Below are positions 25,587-34,217 of a stretch of DNA of 64,000 nucleotides, piece by piece (position 1 is the first letter of the stretch; each line of letters opens with the position of its first letter). The notes under the pieces were generated by a model. That model was not told the DNA's origin. It saw only the letters and a program-made list of their open reading frames with translations, and ran no database searches. This DNA is from Vitreimonas flagellata (GTDB taxonomy: Bacteria > Pseudomonadota > Alphaproteobacteria > Caulobacterales > Aquidulcibacteraceae). The translations under genes and the position numbers were made by a program. The stretch spans positions 1 through 64,000 of the forward strand of contig NZ_SBJL01000003.1 in assembly GCF_004634425.1 (NCBI RefSeq), written 5' to 3'.

Positions 25587-27605
25587 ATGAAGCCGATTAC
25601 GCTGCAGAATTACGCCGAAGGCAATTGGGTCGCCGGCTCGGGCGGTCTTGCTGAATTGCGTTCCGCCATCGACGGCGAGATCGTCGCGCTCACCTCCTCG
25701 CAAGGGCTCGATTTCGGCGCCATGGCGCGGTTTGCGCGTGAGCAGGGTGGGCCTGCGCTGCGCGCGCTCACCTTCCATCAACGCGCCGGCATGTTGAAAG
25801 CGCTCGCCGAAGCGCTTACGGCGCGCATGGATGAACTTTACGCACTCAGCGCCAATACCGGCGCGACCAAAGCCGATAGCTGGATCGACATCGAAGGCGG
25901 CATCGGCACGTTCTCGGTTTATCAAGGCAAAGGCCGCCGCGAATTGCCGAACGATCGCATCTTGATCGACGGCGCCGTCGAAGCGCTCTCGCGCAATGGC
26001 ACGTTCCAAGGTTTGCACGTCTATACGTCGCTGCAAGGCGTCGCCGTGCACATCAACGCCTTCAACTTCCCCGTCTGGGGCATGCTCGAAAAGCTCGCGC
26101 CCACCTTCCTGGCTGGCATGCCTGCGATCGTGAAGCCCGCCAGCGCGACCGCGTATCTCACCGAAGCCGCCGTGCGCATCATGCTCGACGCGAATGTGCT
26201 GCCGAAGGGCGCGCTGCAATTGGTCGTCGGCTCCGCTGGCGATCTGCTCGATCATCTGAGCGTGGGCGACGTCGTCTCGTTCACCGGCTCGGCGCACACT
26301 GCATCCAAACTTAAAACCCATCCAGCGATCGCCAATGAAGGCGTGCGTTTCGTCGCCGAACAAGACTCGCTGAACGCCTCGCTCCTTGGTCCCGACGCGA
26401 CGCCCGAAAGCCCCGAGTTCGATCTCTTCATTAAAGAGGTCGCTAAGGAGATGACGACGAAGGCGGGCCAGAAGTGCACCGCCATCCGCCGCGCGATGGT
26501 CCCGGCCGCGTTGCTGGATGTGGCGCAAGCGGCGCTGATCGAACGGCTCAGCAAAGTATCGCCTGCCGATCCGCGCGAAGACACCACAAAGCTCGGCGCG
26601 CTCGTCAGCGTCGCCCAACGCGACGACGTGCGCGCGAAGATCAAGGAATTGAGCGGGGACGCGGCCGTCGTCTTCGGCGATCCGAACACCGCGCCCGTCC
26701 ACGCGAAGGGCGCCTTCATGTCGCCCGTGTTGCTGCGTTGTGAAAATCCGTGGGCCGCGCGCGCCGTACATGATGTTGAAGCATTCGGTCCAGTGTGCAC
26801 GCTGATGCCGTACAAGGACGCCGCCGACGCCATCGCCCTCGCCAATCGCGGCAAAGGCTCGCTCGTCGCCAGCGTCTTCACCTACGACACCGCGTTCGCG
26901 CGCGAAATCGTGCTCGGCAGCGGCGCTTTCCACGGTCGTCTCGCCTTCATCGATCGCGATAGCGCCAAGGAAAGCACCGGCCACGGCTCGCCGATGCCGC
27001 ATCTTATCCACGGCGGTCCCGGTCGCGCCGGCGGTGGCGAAGAGATGGGCGGCATTCGCGGCGTCACGCATTACATGCAGCGTACCGCGCTCCAGAGCCA
27101 TCCGCGCACGCTTTCCGCGATCGTCAGTCGCTACATCGCCGGCATGCCGACGCAGGAGGCGCAGCAACACCCGTTCCGCCGCAAATTCCACGATCTGCCG
27201 CTTGGCTATCAGCTCAAAACCAAAGCGCGTGAGATCACGCTCGACGACATCGAGCACTTCGCCACCTTCACCGGCGATAATTTCTACGCGCACATGGATG
27301 AAGCAGCCGCACGCGCCAATCCGCTCTTTGGCGGCCGCGTCGCGCACGGCTATCTCATTCTGTCGTTCGCCGCAGGTCTTTTCGTCGATCCCAATCCGGG
27401 TCCGGTGCTCGCGAATTACGGCCTCGATACGCTGCGCTTCGTAAAGCCCGTGAAGCCCGGCGATTCCATCCAAGTCGCGCTCACGGTGAAAGACAAAACG
27501 CTGCGTAAGCCGGATCAAGGCGAAGTGCGCTGGGACGTCGTCGTCACCAATCGCGCAGGCGAAGTCGTCGCCGCGTACGATCTGCTGACGATGAACGCGG
27601 CCTGA
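25587..27605 (+). CDS. paaZ: Bifunctional oxepin-CoA hydrolase / semialdehyde dehydrogenase PaaZ
   Basis: PaaZ opens oxepin-CoA and oxidises the resulting aldehyde to 3-oxo-5,6-dehydrosuberyl-CoA. The 672-residue protein is a fusion. Residues 1 to about 520 form an aldehyde dehydrogenase (INAFNFPVWGMLEKLAPTFL, Glu in FVAEQDSLNAS, nucleophilic Cys in TKAGQKCTAIRR). Residues 540-672 form an R-specific MaoC hydratase (DIEHFATFTGDNFYAHMDE, FGGRVAHGYLILS). Both active sites look intact. The next steps (PaaF, PaaH, PaaJ) and the ligase PaaK are not in the window. The stop overlaps the following broken hydrolase gene by one base. Confidence 0.95.
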   Translation: MKPITLQNYAEGNWVAGSGGLAELRSAIDGEIVALTSSQGLDFGAMARFAREQGGPALRALTFHQRAGMLKALAEALTARMDELYALSANTGATKADSWIDIEGGIGTFSVYQGKGRRELPNDRILIDGAVEALSRNGTFQGLHVYTSLQGVAVHINAFNFPVWGMLEKLAPTFLAGMPAIVKPASATAYLTEAAVRIMLDANVLPKGALQLVVGSAGDLLDHLSVGDVVSFTGSAHTASKLKTHPAIANEGVRFVAEQDSLNASLLGPDATPESPEFDLFIKEVAKEMTTKAGQKCTAIRRAMVPAALLDVAQAALIERLSKVSPADPREDTTKLGALVSVAQRDDVRAKIKELSGDAAVVFGDPNTAPVHAKGAFMSPVLLRCENPWAARAVHDVEAFGPVCTLMPYKDAADAIALANRGKGSLVASVFTYDTAFAREIVLGSGAFHGRLAFIDRDSAKESTGHGSPMPHLIHGGPGRAGGGEEMGGIRGVTHYMQRTALQSHPRTLSAIVSRYIAGMPTQEAQQHPFRRKFHDLPLGYQLKTKAREITLDDIEHFATFTGDNFYAHMDEAAARANPLFGGRVAHGYLILSFAAGLFVDPNPGPVLANYGLDTLRFVKPVKPGDSIQVALTVKDKTLRKPDQGEVRWDVVVTNRAGEVVAAYDLLTMNAA

Positions 27606-28357
27606 TGCTGCTCGAAGCGGATCGCGGCGGGCAGGGCGATGACGTGCTCGTGCTGCTCAACGGCATGGGCACGACACGCGAAGTGTGGCGCCCGTTTATT
27701 GACGTGCTCGAACGCGAATAGTCTGGCCGCTGGATCGCGCCGGATCTGCGTGGTCACGGTCGCTCGCCGCGCAGTGAATCGTATGCGCTGGAGGCGCATG
27801 CCGAAGATGTAGCGCAAACCGTGGTGCATCACGCACCGGACGCGCGCGCAGTTTCGGTGCTTGGCCATTCGATGGGCGGTGTGATCGCGTTAGCGCTGGC
27901 GTCGGGCTGCTATGGCTTTACGCCAAAAGCGGCATTAGGGCTCGGCATCAAGATCGTCTGGACTGACGCCGAAACCGAAGGCCTCGCTGTGCGCGCACGA
28001 GCGCCCGCGAAGACATTTGCGACCTCCGCCGAAGCGGCTGCCTTCTATCTCAAAGTCGCAGGCCTACGTGGTCTCGTTAGCGAGAACAGCGCCATCGCGC
28101 GCGCCGGCCTCGCCGCCGATGGCCTCCAACTCGCGGCCGATCCAGCGACGGGGCTTATAGGCCCGCCGCCGATGGACGATCTCATCGCTGCGGCGCGCTG
28201 CCCGGTGCATCTCGCCGCTGGTGAGAGCGACCCCATGTGCGCGCTCGCCGATATTCGGCTGCACGATCCGCACGCTGTCACCATCGCGGGCGCCGCCCAC
28301 AACGCCATGATCGAAGCGCCAGAACGTGTGTGGGACTGGGCGAAGAATCGTGTTTAG
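27605..28357 (+). pseudogene. Alpha/beta hydrolase interrupted by an in-frame TAG
   Basis: The frame that begins at ATG 27605 (paaZ stop overlap) reads VLVLLNGMGTTREVWRPFID, hits TAG at 27719-27721 (codon 39) and continues in the same frame to 28357. There it shows DLRGHGRS, the nucleophile elbow GHSMGG and a C-terminal catalytic His in AAHNAMIEAPERV. Apart from the amber codon it looks like an intact hydrolase of about 250 residues (3-oxoadipate enol-lactonase/thioesterase-like). A single C-to-T change (CAG to TAG) would explain it. It is therefore a recent pseudogene, a sequencing error, or a readthrough gene. A truncated product from an internal GTG would lack the first strands of the fold. 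Confidence 0.8.
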
Positions 28358-29514
28358 GCGACCGCCTTCAACGCTTCCACAAAGCGAGGAATGTCCGCTT
28401 CGCGCAACCCAGCCACGTTAATGCGCGCCGTATCCGTCATGTAGATTGCGTGCTGCTCTCTTAGCACCACGACCTGCGCTTCGCTCAGCGGCAGTGTGGA
28501 GAACATGCCTTTCTGCGCCGCGATCAGATGCATCGGCAGCGAGTTTACCCGCGCCGCCGCGAGCGCCGTGCGCGTACGCTTGATATGTGCGCGAATGTCG
28601 TCGAGCTCATCGCGCCAGGACTGACGCAACACCGCATCCCCAAGCACTTCGCGCACGATCGCCGCGCCATGATCCGGCGGCATCGAATAATTCGCGCGCG
28701 CAATCGCCGCGAGATTGCTCATCACAACCGCGCGCGCTTTTTCAGCCGTCTTCACGTAGAGCGCGCCGACGCGTTCGCGATAAATGCCAAACGTCTTGGC
28801 CTCAGACACCGCGATCACGGCCTCCGGCACGCGCGCCAGGAAGGCGCGCAGGCCCACGACGTCCTCGTCAATGCCGTCGCCGAACCCCTGATAGGCGAGA
28901 TCGAGGAACGGCGTGATTCCGTGCGCGTTCAACGCATCGGCCAGGTTCGCCCATTGCTCCAGCGAGAAATCCGCACCGAGCGGGTTGTGGCACACCGCCT
29001 GTAGGATCACGGCATCACCGCGCTCCAGCTGCGCAAACGCACCGAGCAATGCGTCCATATCGATGCGTTGTTCACCGATGTTGAAGAAAGGGGCATCGAT
29101 CGGCGCCATGCCCGCAGCGCGCACGATCGACGGATGGTTCGGCCAACATGGCGCGGGCAACACCACACGCTTGGCGCCGCTTTCGCGCAGCAGATCGCAG
29201 CCCAAACGCAGCGCGCCCGTGCCGCCCACGGCCTGGATCGAGACCATGTCCGCGCCAGCGTCACCAAACACAAGTTCGCCGACGAGGCGCAGAAATTCCA
29301 CGTCGCCCTGTTGGCCGACATAAGTCTTGGTCTTTTGGTTTGTGAGTAGGCGCGTTTCGGCGTCCTTGACCGCGCGCATCACCGGCGTGTTGCCGGTGGC
29401 GTCCTTATAGACGCCGACGCCGAGATCGATCTTCTCGCGCCGCAAGTCTTCGCGAAACATCTTGATGATCTTCAAAAGAGAGTCAGGCGCCTTCGGCGCG
29501 AGCGTTTCGAGCAT
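28354..29514 (-). CDS. tyrB: Aromatic amino acid aminotransferase (aspartate aminotransferase class I)
   Basis: This PLP enzyme of 386 residues belongs to the TyrB/AspC type: LGVGVYKDATGNTPVMRAV near the N-terminus, CHNPLGADFSLEQW, DLAYQGFGDGIDED, and the PLP lysine in SEAKTFGIYRERVGAL. Such enzymes transaminate phenylalanine, tyrosine and aspartate. Beside the phenylacetate genes it would plausibly make phenylpyruvate (inference). The gene ends 4 bp inside the convergent hydrolase pseudogene and lies 3 bp downstream of the E2 gene, so it is probably the last gene of an E1-E2-aminotransferase operon. Confidence 0.9.
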   Translation of the reverse strand: MLETLAPKAPDSLLKIIKMFREDLRREKIDLGVGVYKDATGNTPVMRAVKDAETRLLTNQKTKTYVGQQGDVEFLRLVGELVFGDAGADMVSIQAVGGTGALRLGCDLLRESGAKRVVLPAPCWPNHPSIVRAAGMAPIDAPFFNIGEQRIDMDALLGAFAQLERGDAVILQAVCHNPLGADFSLEQWANLADALNAHGITPFLDLAYQGFGDGIDEDVVGLRAFLARVPEAVIAVSEAKTFGIYRERVGALYVKTAEKARAVVMSNLAAIARANYSMPPDHGAAIVREVLGDAVLRQSWRDELDDIRAHIKRTRTALAAARVNSLPMHLIAAQKGMFSTLPLSEAQVVVLREQHAIYMTDTARINVAGLREADIPRFVEALKAVA

Positions 29515-29517
29515 GGA

Positions 29518-30750
29518 CTAATCTTCCACTTGGTCTTGTTGGGGCCAGGTTTCGAGGATTTCAACAAAGCGCGTCAGCCAGGAATTGGTTTGATGCCCGT
29601 CGAGCACACGGTGATCGATGGTGAGCGATACGTACGCCATCGGCTTAATCAGCATCGCGTCGGCGCCATTCACGGTGCGTACGACAACGCGCTTCTCCAA
29701 TTTGCCGACGCCCAGGATTGCCGATTGCGGTTGGTTGATGATGATCGGTGTCGCGACGAGCGAGCCCGAGACGCCATGATTGGAAATCGTGAACGTGCCG
29801 CCTTGCACGTCCGCCGGCTTCAGCGCGTTCTTGCGCGCGCGCTCGGTGAGGTCGGTCAGCGCCGCCGCCGTTTCTTTCAGGGTCAGCGCCTGCGCCCGGC
29901 GCACGACCGGAACTATCAAACCCTTGTCGCCCAACGCCACGCCCATGCCGATGTTCGCATCCTCGAAGACTTCGAGGAAATCGTCGTGCCAGCGCGCGTT
30001 CACCGCGGGCGCCACTTTCATCGCCTCAGCCGCCGCGCGCACGATGTAGGCCGAGAACGTAAGCTGCGCGCCGCTCTTGGCGTATGCGTCCTTGTGCTTG
30101 GCGCGATGCGCCATGATCGCTGAGAAATCGGCCTCGAACACGGCCGTGACATGCGGCGCGACCGCCACCGAGCGTGACATATGCTCCGCAATCGCGCGCC
30201 GCATCGCGTCATGGGGAATGCGGCCCCCCACGATGGCCGACGCTGGCGCCGGTTTCGCGCTAGCCTTCGCGGAGCCGCGCGCGATGTGGTGCTCAACATC
30301 CAGGTGCGTCACCCGACCATTGCGGCCTGTGCCCGTGATTGCATCAACATCGAGCCGATGCTCGGACACCAATCGCTTCACCAAAGGCGACAGGCGCATC
30401 TCGCGCCCATCAGCGGACCGCCGGCTTCCAGCCGGCATCTTTGTTTCATCGGATTGAGCATTGGCAGGCTGAACGTTGCCGGCTGGAAGCTGACGTTCCG
30501 ATGCTTCAACACCGAGCGTCAGCACGCCAAGCACTGCACCGGGCGCAGCTTCGTCGCCTTCGCCTAATGCAATCGCCGCCAACACGCCATCCGCCGGCGC
30601 CGGCACCTCAACCGCGACCTTATCGGTCTCCAGCTCAACAATCGGCTCGTCTTGCTTTACCGCGTCGCCGATTTGCTTCAGCCACGCGCGTACGACCGAT
30701 TTCGAGCCTTCCTGCTCCAGCGGCATGACGATGTTCATTGGGTCCGCCAT
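29518..30750 (-). CDS. 2-oxoacid dehydrogenase E2 (dihydrolipoyl acyltransferase)
   Basis: The 410-residue protein has an N-terminal lipoyl domain (residues 1-80; lipoyl Lys in ELETDKVAVEVPAPADG). A linker of about 45 residues follows, then a peripheral-subunit-binding domain (LSPLVKRLVSEHRLDVDAIT) and a C-terminal acyltransferase domain with the catalytic HRVLDGHQ. It transfers acyl groups to CoA in a pyruvate-, branched-chain- or arylpyruvate-type complex. The ATG at 30750 overlaps the E1 stop by one base (TGATG). Part of the linker is encoded by a palindromic repeat (30414-30500). No E3 gene is in the window. Confidence 0.9.
   Translation of the reverse strand: MADPMNIVMPLEQEGSKSVVRAWLKQIGDAVKQDEPIVELETDKVAVEVPAPADGVLAAIALGEGDEAAPGAVLGVLTLGVEASERQLPAGNVQPANAQSDETKMPAGSRRSADGREMRLSPLVKRLVSEHRLDVDAITGTGRNGRVTHLDVEHHIARGSAKASAKPAPASAIVGGRIPHDAMRRAIAEHMSRSVAVAPHVTAVFEADFSAIMAHRAKHKDAYAKSGAQLTFSAYIVRAAAEAMKVAPAVNARWHDDFLEVFEDANIGMGVALGDKGLIVPVVRRAQALTLKETAAALTDLTERARKNALKPADVQGGTFTISNHGVSGSLVATPIIINQPQSAILGVGKLEKRVVVRTVNGADAMLIKPMAYVSLTIDHRVLDGHQTNSWLTRFVEILETWPQQDQVED
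30414..30500. repeat. Palindromic repeat inside the E2 linker coding region
   Basis: A 24-bp arm at 30414-30437 (core CGGCTTCCAGCCGGCA) matches the reverse complement of 30477-30500 at 21 of 24 positions. The sequence reads through in frame as SERQLPAGNVQPANAQSDET followed by KMPAGSRRSADG, with no similarity to other E2 linkers. It looks like a mobile palindromic element of the kind usually found between genes, inserted in frame in a flexible linker between lipoyl and binding domains. Confidence 0.65.
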
Positions 30751-32828
30751 CAGAAGCCCACCAGCTCTTCGATCTTCGCCGCGATCTTCTCGACCGACGG
30801 CAAAGCCCATTCCATCAGTTCGGGATGGTGCGGGGAGGGAATGTCCGGCATCGTCAAACGTGCGACGGGTGCATCGAGATCGAGGAACGCGTGATCTGCG
30901 ACCACCGCCGCGATCTCCGCGCCGAAGCCGCCCGTGCCAATGTCCTCATGCACGATCAAGCAACGATGCGTGCGCTTCACAGACGCGAGCACAGCTTCGC
31001 TATCCCACGGCGCCAATGTTCGCAGATCAAGAATATCCGCTTGCACGCTAGCTTTTTCCGCCGCTGCTTCGCACCGCTCCACCATCGCGCCCCACGCGAC
31101 GAGCGTGATCGCATCGCCTTCGCGGACGCGCTTGGCGACGCCGAACGGCAACGCGAAATCATCGCCCGGATAGGGCCGGCGCGCGCTCGCGGCATCGAGC
31201 ATGTTGCGATGCTCTAGGAACATCACCGGATCGTTGCCGCGCAGCGCCGTGCGCAGCAGGCCAACGGCGTCTTCCGCATTTGACGGGCACGCAACCCGCC
31301 AGCCCGGCGAATGCACGAACTGCACTTCGTTGGTTTGGCTGTGCCAAGGATCGCCGCACTTGAAGAAGCCAACAGGCATGCGCACCACCATTGGCGCGGC
31401 GAAGCGGTTGGCCGTGCGCCAGCGCATCGTGCCGCAATCATTGATCTGCTCGCACGCGGGGTCCGCGTATTTGCGGAACTGAATTTCCGGCACCGGCATC
31501 AGGCCGGCGATCGCCATGCCGACGGCGCGGCCGATAATGCCTTCTTCCGAAAGCGACGTATCAAACACCCGACCATCGCCATACTTATCTTGCAGTCCGA
31601 GCGTCACGCCGTGCACGCCGCCCTTGGGGCCGACATCTTCGCCGAAAACCAGCACGCGCGGGTTCACCGCAAGCTCATGATCCAAGGTACGTCGGATAGC
31701 GGTGATCATATTGATGCGCGCGCCTTCAGGCTTTGGCGTATTGCTCGCGCGTGGTGCTTCATAGCCGCTATTCCAGAGCCCGCCTTCGTCCTGCAGCGCG
31801 CCGTCTTCGCTGAACACGAAGCGCGTCACTTGCGAGGCTTCGCTCACGGGTCGTTGGTCCGCGATCTGCGCCGCACGCGCGACCCGTTCCTGCGCGCCCG
31901 CTTCAAACGCCGCCCAATCGGCCTCGCTCACAAGCGAGGGCACCACATGCGCCTTCAGCTTCGGCAATGGATCGCGCGCCCATTCGGATTCGACCACATC
32001 TTTGCTTTTGTAGGCTTGCGTGTCTTGAAACGAATGCCCCTGCAGGCGCGGCACATTGAGATGCAGCAGCACCGGCCCTCGGCCCGCGCGCGTATGCGAA
32101 ACCGCTTCCCGGATCAGATACGCCGCTTCTTCCGGATCCGTGCCGTCGCCGTCATAAATCTTGAGCCCATTAAAGCTCGCGAGATTCTGCGCGATGTTGC
32201 AGCCCGGTGTTTGCAGCCAGCTTGGCGTCGAGATGCCATAGCCATTGTCCTCGACATAGAAGAGCATTGGCAGCTTCAGCGTCGTCGCCATCGTCAGCGC
32301 AGACCAGAAGCCGTTGGTCGCGACCGACGCATCACCGCCCAGCACAACGCCGATCGCGCCGTCATAGGAACGATCGCCGAGTACGCTCTTGTGATACTCG
32401 ATCGCCTGCGCATAGCCGGCTGTTGGCGTGTATTGCGCGCCGACGCCGCCGCACATTGGCAACGCTGATGCGCCGTGCGCGTTCGGATAGTTGAACACTA
32501 CGCCGATATCGCGGCCATCCGAGTAGCCGCCCGCGCGGCCCATCGCGGAGCCCAGCGCGTCTTCGAGTGCGACGCCAAGCGAGAGCAGGATGGGGCGCGA
32601 GCGATAATAGCCGCAGATCGCGTCTTTCGGATGCGTGAGGTGCAGGCCCAGCAGCACTTGCGCCATGTCGTGGCCGCGCGCGCTGAATTGGTAGAAAATC
32701 TTCTTGCCGGGAACGAGCGTCGTTTCCTCGATCGCGTCCATCGCGCGTGAAATTTGGACGAGTTCGACGACGCGCTTCCAATCGGTGGCGGGCGCCGTCT
32801 GGGGCGAAGATTTCAGTTTTGCACTCAT
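30750..32828 (-). CDS. 2-oxoacid dehydrogenase E1, fused alpha and beta subunits
   Basis: The 692-residue protein joins both E1 halves. Residues 1 to about 350 are the alpha-type TPP domain (GYYRSRPILLSLG, TPP/Mg motif GGDASVATNGFWSALTMATT, EDNGYGISTP). Residues 370-692 are beta-type (VLVFGEDVGPKGGVHGVTLG, SEEGIIGRAVGMAIAGLMPV, HEDIGTGGFGAEIAA). E1 decarboxylates a 2-oxo acid and acylates the E2 lipoyl group. Fused E1 proteins occur mainly for branched-chain substrates. Start 32828 (MSAKLKSS) is chosen over the upstream ATG at 32900, whose extension looks non-coding. A divergent Lrp-type regulator and the downstream aminotransferase suggest amino-acid-derived oxo acids as substrate. Confidence 0.9.
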   Translation of the reverse strand: MSAKLKSSPQTAPATDWKRVVELVQISRAMDAIEETTLVPGKKIFYQFSARGHDMAQVLLGLHLTHPKDAICGYYRSRPILLSLGVALEDALGSAMGRAGGYSDGRDIGVVFNYPNAHGASALPMCGGVGAQYTPTAGYAQAIEYHKSVLGDRSYDGAIGVVLGGDASVATNGFWSALTMATTLKLPMLFYVEDNGYGISTPSWLQTPGCNIAQNLASFNGLKIYDGDGTDPEEAAYLIREAVSHTRAGRGPVLLHLNVPRLQGHSFQDTQAYKSKDVVESEWARDPLPKLKAHVVPSLVSEADWAAFEAGAQERVARAAQIADQRPVSEASQVTRFVFSEDGALQDEGGLWNSGYEAPRASNTPKPEGARINMITAIRRTLDHELAVNPRVLVFGEDVGPKGGVHGVTLGLQDKYGDGRVFDTSLSEEGIIGRAVGMAIAGLMPVPEIQFRKYADPACEQINDCGTMRWRTANRFAAPMVVRMPVGFFKCGDPWHSQTNEVQFVHSPGWRVACPSNAEDAVGLLRTALRGNDPVMFLEHRNMLDAASARRPYPGDDFALPFGVAKRVREGDAITLVAWGAMVERCEAAAEKASVQADILDLRTLAPWDSEAVLASVKRTHRCLIVHEDIGTGGFGAEIAAVVADHAFLDLDAPVARLTMPDIPSPHHPELMEWALPSVEKIAAKIEELVGF

Positions 32829-32836
32829 GGAATGCG

Positions 32837-32864
32837 AGAATACTGGCGTTCGGGCGCATATTCT
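32837..32864. promoter_or_regulatory. Inverted repeat in the E1/Lrp divergent region
   Basis: AGAATA (32837-32842) and TATTCT (32859-32864) form a perfect 6-bp inverted repeat with a 16-bp spacer, in the short space between E1 and the Lrp-type gene. Further ATTCG/TATTC segments follow up to 32888. Lrp-family regulators often bind several such degenerate, AT-containing sites between themselves and their target. Assignment is by position only. Confidence 0.4.
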
Positions 32865-32929
32865 GCGACATTCGGCGCACGTATTCGCCCCATGGCGCAC
32901 AAATGATGCAAATATTGGCCGATCAACGC

Positions 32930-33406
32930 ATGAAACATGAAGCCATCGACCTCGACGACTCCGACCGCCGCCTGCTGCGGGCGATGCAGCGCGACGCTTC
33001 GCTCTCGCAGGCCGAGCTCGCCGAGGCCGCCGGCGTTTCGCCCAGCCTGGTTTCCCGCCGGCTAAGTCGGCTCAAGGAAGCTGGTGTGCTACGGGCCGTG
33101 GTGGGGCTGATCGATCCGGTCAGCGCTGGGCTCACGTGCTCGGCGATCATTCGCATTCGTTTGCGCGATCACTCCGCCGCCAACGTGAAGATGTTTCACG
33201 ATCTGATCAAGCGCATGAACGAGGTCACGCTCTGCGTAGCGCTAACGGGGGAGGCGGACTATCTTGTGAAGGTGATCGCACGCGACCTGCCGCATTTTCA
33301 GGAGATCATCCAAGGCAAGTTTCTGCGCTGCGCCGCGATTGCGCACCTCGAAAGCTCTATCGTGTTGGAACACCTCAAGGATACGACGGTGCTGCCGATC
33401 GATTAA
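32930..33406 (+). CDS. Lrp/AsnC-family regulator, BkdR-like
   Basis: The 158-residue protein has the Lrp/AsnC layout: N-terminal HTH (LDDSDRRLLRAMQRDASLSQ, AELAEAAGVSPSLVSRRLSR) and C-terminal RAM ligand/oligomer domain (ALTGEADYLVKVIARDLPHF). It is divergent from the E1-E2-aminotransferase operon, the arrangement of BkdR with branched-chain oxoacid dehydrogenase genes in Pseudomonas. It probably activates those genes with an amino acid as effector (inference). ATG 32930 is preferred by alignment length; 32903 and 32906 are in-frame alternatives. No good ribosome site marks any of them. Confidence 0.87.
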   Translation: MKHEAIDLDDSDRRLLRAMQRDASLSQAELAEAAGVSPSLVSRRLSRLKEAGVLRAVVGLIDPVSAGLTCSAIIRIRLRDHSAANVKMFHDLIKRMNEVTLCVALTGEADYLVKVIARDLPHFQEIIQGKFLRCAAIAHLESSIVLEHLKDTTVLPID

Positions 33407-33894
33407 TGATCGCCGCCATGCATGGCCCCGGCGCGCACCTGCAAATTCGCATCGATCACGCCGGCGTTCGCAAACGTGAGCTGCACCGGGATTTCTTCGC
33501 CGACCGTGAAGGGCTGCGTCACGCCGAAGAACATCAGATGCTGGCCGCCCGGCTGCAGCAAAGCTTCGCCACCAGCGGGAATAGTTAACGTCGTGACCGG
33601 CCGCATCCGCATCACGTTATTCGCGTCCATCGTCATTTCGTGGATTTCTGAGCGCGATGCGCGCGGACTCGACACCGCGACCAACTGATCGTCGGCGCCC
33701 GTCGTGTTGCGGATGGTGAGATAGCCGGCGGACACATCAACGCCGCCTGGTGTTTGCCCGGCCCATGGCTCAACAATTTCGATCGCGATGGTTGGCGCTT
33801 GTGTCTCTGCGACGGGTGGCGTTTCCGGCGCGCTCTGCTGCTGGCCGCAAGCGGCGAGGAGAGCGATAGCGCAGACGCTGAGAAGCTTTTTCAT
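33403..33894 (-). CDS. PCu(A)C copper chaperone lipoprotein
   Basis: The 163-residue protein has a lipoprotein signal ending in LLAAC (Cys19). The DUF461 copper site is visible as IHEMTM, VMRMR and later GGQHLMFFG, giving the family spacing HxM ... M ... HxM. Such periplasmic chaperones deliver Cu(I) to cytochrome oxidase. The start at 33894 is chosen because it begins the signal peptide. Its 3' end overlaps the convergent Lrp-like gene by 4 bp. No oxidase or Sco gene is beside it. Confidence 0.88.
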   Translation of the reverse strand: MKKLLSVCAIALLAACGQQQSAPETPPVAETQAPTIAIEIVEPWAGQTPGGVDVSAGYLTIRNTTGADDQLVAVSSPRASRSEIHEMTMDANNVMRMRPVTTLTIPAGGEALLQPGGQHLMFFGVTQPFTVGEEIPVQLTFANAGVIDANLQVRAGAMHGGDH

Positions 33895-34002
33895 GAGCGC
33901 GAGATTGCGCGGAAATTCTGAAAAGTCACGGCCCGTATTGCCGCAGCACCCAGGCGCGCGCCCCATGCGCGTTTTGCGCACAGGGCCGCGAAAGGTCGCC
34001 TT

Positions 34003-34170
34003 TTACGGAGTGTTCGGGTTGCCGTCGTTGGTTTCTTGCGCGGTTTCTTCGATCGCATCGCCGGCAGTTTGGATGTCGCGGCCCGCGCCTTCGACGGTGT
34101 TGCAGGCGGCCAGCGAACCAGCGGCCATCAGAGCGGCGAGAGCAATAAGCGGGGCTTTAATATTTGACAT
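34003..34170 (-). CDS. Entericidin-like small lipoprotein
   Basis: This 55-residue protein has a signal peptide with lipobox SLAAC followed by NTVEGAGRDIQTAGDAIEET, the hallmark of entericidin A/B (EcnAB) lipoproteins. These are stress- or stationary-phase-induced envelope peptides; the toxic role shown for E. coli EcnB may not apply to all homologues. GGAGAGA lies upstream of the ATG. A near match to the EcfG promoter (GAAAC-N16-CGTT, minus strand, 34218-34242) lies 48 bp upstream at the end of phyR. A GCGCCGC hairpin (about 34184-34202) sits in the 5' leader. Confidence 0.85.
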   Translation of the reverse strand: MSNIKAPLIALAALMAAGSLAACNTVEGAGRDIQTAGDAIEETAQETNDGNPNTP

Positions 34171-34217
34171 AGGTCTCTCCTTTGCGCCGCGCCGCCCAAA
34201 GCGGCGCGCGCAAAGGG

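Noticed and set aside
25524-27518. 664-codon open frame on the minus strand opposite paaG and paaZ
   Set aside because: It is antisense to paaZ for its whole length, which has two complete enzyme domains. Its translation is Arg/His/Glu-rich with no motif, typical of a high-GC shadow frame.
27719-27721. TAG in the hydrolase read as pyrrolysine or selenocysteine
   Set aside because: TAG is not a selenocysteine codon; no pylTSBCD genes or SECIS-like signal are present, and hydrolases of this family have no such residue.
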